Assembly: GCA_937124525.1 (NCBI GenBank)
Contig: CAKZLA010000267.1
Location: 1 to 26,287, forward strand
Source: an uncultured Desulfobacterium sp.
GTDB lineage: Bacteria; Desulfobacterota; Desulfobacteria; Desulfobacterales; Desulfobacteraceae
Direction: 5' to 3'
Length of the DNA stretch: 26,287 nt
In this document: piece after piece, positions 24,790-26,287 of the stretch
Position numbering within the stretch: the first letter of the stretch is position 1
How the letters are laid out: each line of letters starts with the position of its first letter
Notes under the pieces: generated by a model
The model's database searches: none
Told to the model about the DNA's origin: nothing
What the model saw: the letters and a program-made list of their open reading frames with translations, nothing else
Made by a program: the position numbers and the translations under genes

Positions 24790-26287
24790 TTAACCGATAA
24801 GGGCCAGAACTGCATCCTTGGCCACGGAATCACCTGAAGCAAAGTTAATAGCAGTGATCTCACCATCTGCCGGAGACGGCAGAGCGTTCTCCATTTTCAT
24901 GGCTTCCAGGATTACAATAATATCTCCTTTTTTCACGGTATCCCCCACATTTTTTTCATACTTGATAACCATGCCAGGCATGGGGGCCTTCACCGGAACG
25001 CCGGAGCCATCACCGGCAGCCGGGGCCGGAGCCGCAGCAGGTGCGGGTTTACGGGGTGCCGGAGCCGGGGCTGCCGGAGCAGGAGCCGCAGGGGCTGCCG
25101 CCGCTGCCGGAGGCGGAGGCACAAGACCTGGTGCCGGAGCTGCCACGGGTACAGCAGGAGTAGATGCCGAAGCAGGGGCTGCCGAAGCAGGCTGGGCATA
25201 GGCAATCACCGGTGCACCACCGACTTCATCCACACCAACCTCAAAATATTCGCCTTCCACAAACACATTAAAGGTACGCAGGGCCTCGGTTTTTTCCGGG
25301 GCATCACCGGATGGTTTTTCAACCAGTTCTCCTGCCTTTGCCTTGCGGAGAATCTCATCCCGACGGGCCACCTCTTCCATGGTAATGGCTTTCATGGATT
25401 CGGGCACGGCCTCTTTGCCGTATTTGATCTGGAGAAACTTTTTACCTGTCACAGGGAACAAAGTATAGAGGATAAGATCATCATCATCCACGGCCAGATC
25501 GCCAATGATTTCCTTGGCCGCTGCAAGTTCCGGTTTAAGCACTTCAGCAGGCTTGCAGGTGATGGGTTTTTCCCCACGCTCATATCCTTTCAGAGCTTTT
25601 TTCTGGAGCTCCGCATCAATGGGAACGGCGGTCTTTCCATAAAGTCCGTAGCAAAGATCTTTTACCTGGGCTGTGATCATCTTATAGCGTTCTTCTTTGG
25701 TGTCAAAAAGCACATTGTTCACGGTCTGGATACCCACAATCTGGCTGGTGGGGGTGACTAAAGGAATCTGGCCCAGATCCTTACGCACCTTGGGCAGTTC
25801 TTTGTACACATCTCCCAGTCTGTCCAGAGCGTCCATCTCCTTGAGCTGATTGACCAAATTGGAGAGCATGCCCCCGGGGGTCTGGTGGAGCAATACATTG
25901 ATATCAATTACAGACACCTTGCTGTCATCCAACAGATGTTTGTATTTGGGCAGGATCTCTTTTTCCAGGGTCTCATTGATGGAGGCCAGGGTCTCAATGT
26001 CAAAACCGGTGTCTCTATCGGTGCCGATGAGGGACATGACCAGGGGTTCCAGAGCCGGATGGGAGGTTCTGTACGCATAGGGTGTCAGGCAGGTATCCAG
26101 AATATCAACGCCTGCTTCCACGGCCTTTAAATGGGTCATGGATGCCATGCCCGAAGTAAAATGGCTGTGCAGATGAATCAGGGGCTTGACATTTTCCTTC
26201 AGAGCCTTGATCAGCTCGTAGGCGTCATAGGGGGCCATGAGTCCTGCCATATCTTTAATGCAGATACTGTCTGCGCCCATGGCTTCG
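24790..26287 (-). CDS. pyruvate carboxylase subunit B / oxaloacetate decarboxylase alpha subunit, biotin-carrying (5' end outside window)
   Basis: The frame is open to the window edge, so the N-terminus (with the catalytic start of the HMGL-like barrel) is missing. Visible parts are the end of the carboxyltransferase barrel with metal-binding IHLHSHFTSGMA and CLTPYAYRTSHPALEP, then the conserved PYC/OADA region (DINVLLHQTPGGMLSNL, TPTSQIVGIQ, YGLYGKTAVPID). A linker of ~75 residues, nearly all Ala and Pro, follows. Last comes a biotinyl domain with EAMKMEN, whose Lys carries biotin. It transfers carboxyl between biotin and pyruvate/oxaloacetate, feeding the C4 or methylmalonyl-CoA routes. Whether it works as carboxylase, decarboxylase or transcarboxylase depends on partner subunits not seen here. 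Position numbers are relative to the visible part. Confidence 0.9.
   Translation of the reverse strand, partial: EAMGADSICIKDMAGLMAPYDAYELIKALKENVKPLIHLHSHFTSGMASMTHLKAVEAGVDILDTCLTPYAYRTSHPALEPLVMSLIGTDRDTGFDIETLASINETLEKEILPKYKHLLDDSKVSVIDINVLLHQTPGGMLSNLVNQLKEMDALDRLGDVYKELPKVRKDLGQIPLVTPTSQIVGIQTVNNVLFDTKEERYKMITAQVKDLCYGLYGKTAVPIDAELQKKALKGYERGEKPITCKPAEVLKPELAAAKEIIGDLAVDDDDLILYTLFPVTGKKFLQIKYGKEAVPESMKAITMEEVARRDEILRKAKAGELVEKPSGDAPEKTEALRTFNVFVEGEYFEVGVDEVGGAPVIAYAQPASAAPASASTPAVPVAAPAPGLVPPPPAAAAAPAAPAPAAPAPAPRKPAPAAAPAPAAGDGSGVPVKAPMPGMVIKYEKNVGDTVKKGDIIVILEAMKMENALPSPADGEITAINFASGDSVAKDAVLALIG

Overview
The window looks like chromosome of a marine or brackish sulfate-reducing deltaproteobacterium, most likely a member of the Desulfobacterales. 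The basis is the combination of a DUF169 protein, remains of a 2-hydroxyacyl-CoA dehydratase activase, a biotin-dependent pyruvate/oxaloacetate (de)carboxylase subunit, a PAS/LuxR regulator, a sigma-54 enhancer-binding protein and a sucrose compatible-solute cluster. This is an inference from gene content; the window contains no rRNA or tRNA. No CRISPR array, intact insertion sequence or phage gene was seen.

Layout. 1-2300: the 3' end of a probable C45-type acyltransferase, converging on an alpha/beta hydrolase lipoprotein whose signal peptide is knocked out of frame at an A10 tract, then an unrecognised exported protein. 2286-2848: a non-coding stretch with nested and competing inverted repeats. 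2849-7561: a tight operon of PfkB-family fructokinase, bifunctional sucrose-phosphate synthase/phosphatase and GH13 sucrose phosphorylase. Together these can make sucrose from UDP-glucose and fructose-6-phosphate, split it to glucose-1-phosphate and fructose, and return the fructose to fructose-6-phosphate.

7629-16363: a self-contained efflux module. A GAF/AAA+/Fis sigma-54 activator faces a five-gene, translationally coupled operon (105-aa unknown protein, RND adaptor, RND pump, outer-membrane channel lipoprotein, crotonase-fold protein). The intergenic region holds a sigma-70 promoter for the activator with a 9-3-9 palindrome inside its -35/-10 spacer, and a -24/-12 promoter for the efflux operon about 70-95 bp away. 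This resembles PspF-type autorepression combined with enhancer activation. It is the most interesting system in the window.

16364-17546: gene debris, mainly an internally deleted acyl-CoA dehydratase activase. 17533-24291: minus-strand housekeeping and conserved genes in three groups: DUF169 protein and CoaE (separated by a G11 tract); a DUF6125-like protein, a DUF2889-like protein and a DUF2889-PHP fusion; and YigZ, NadE and a PAS/LuxR regulator. 24790-26287: the C-terminal part of a biotin-carrying carboxylase/decarboxylase subunit with a long Ala/Pro linker, running off the window.

Two genes are disturbed at long homopolymers (A10 and G11), so assembly error must be separated from genuine slippage before either is interpreted.
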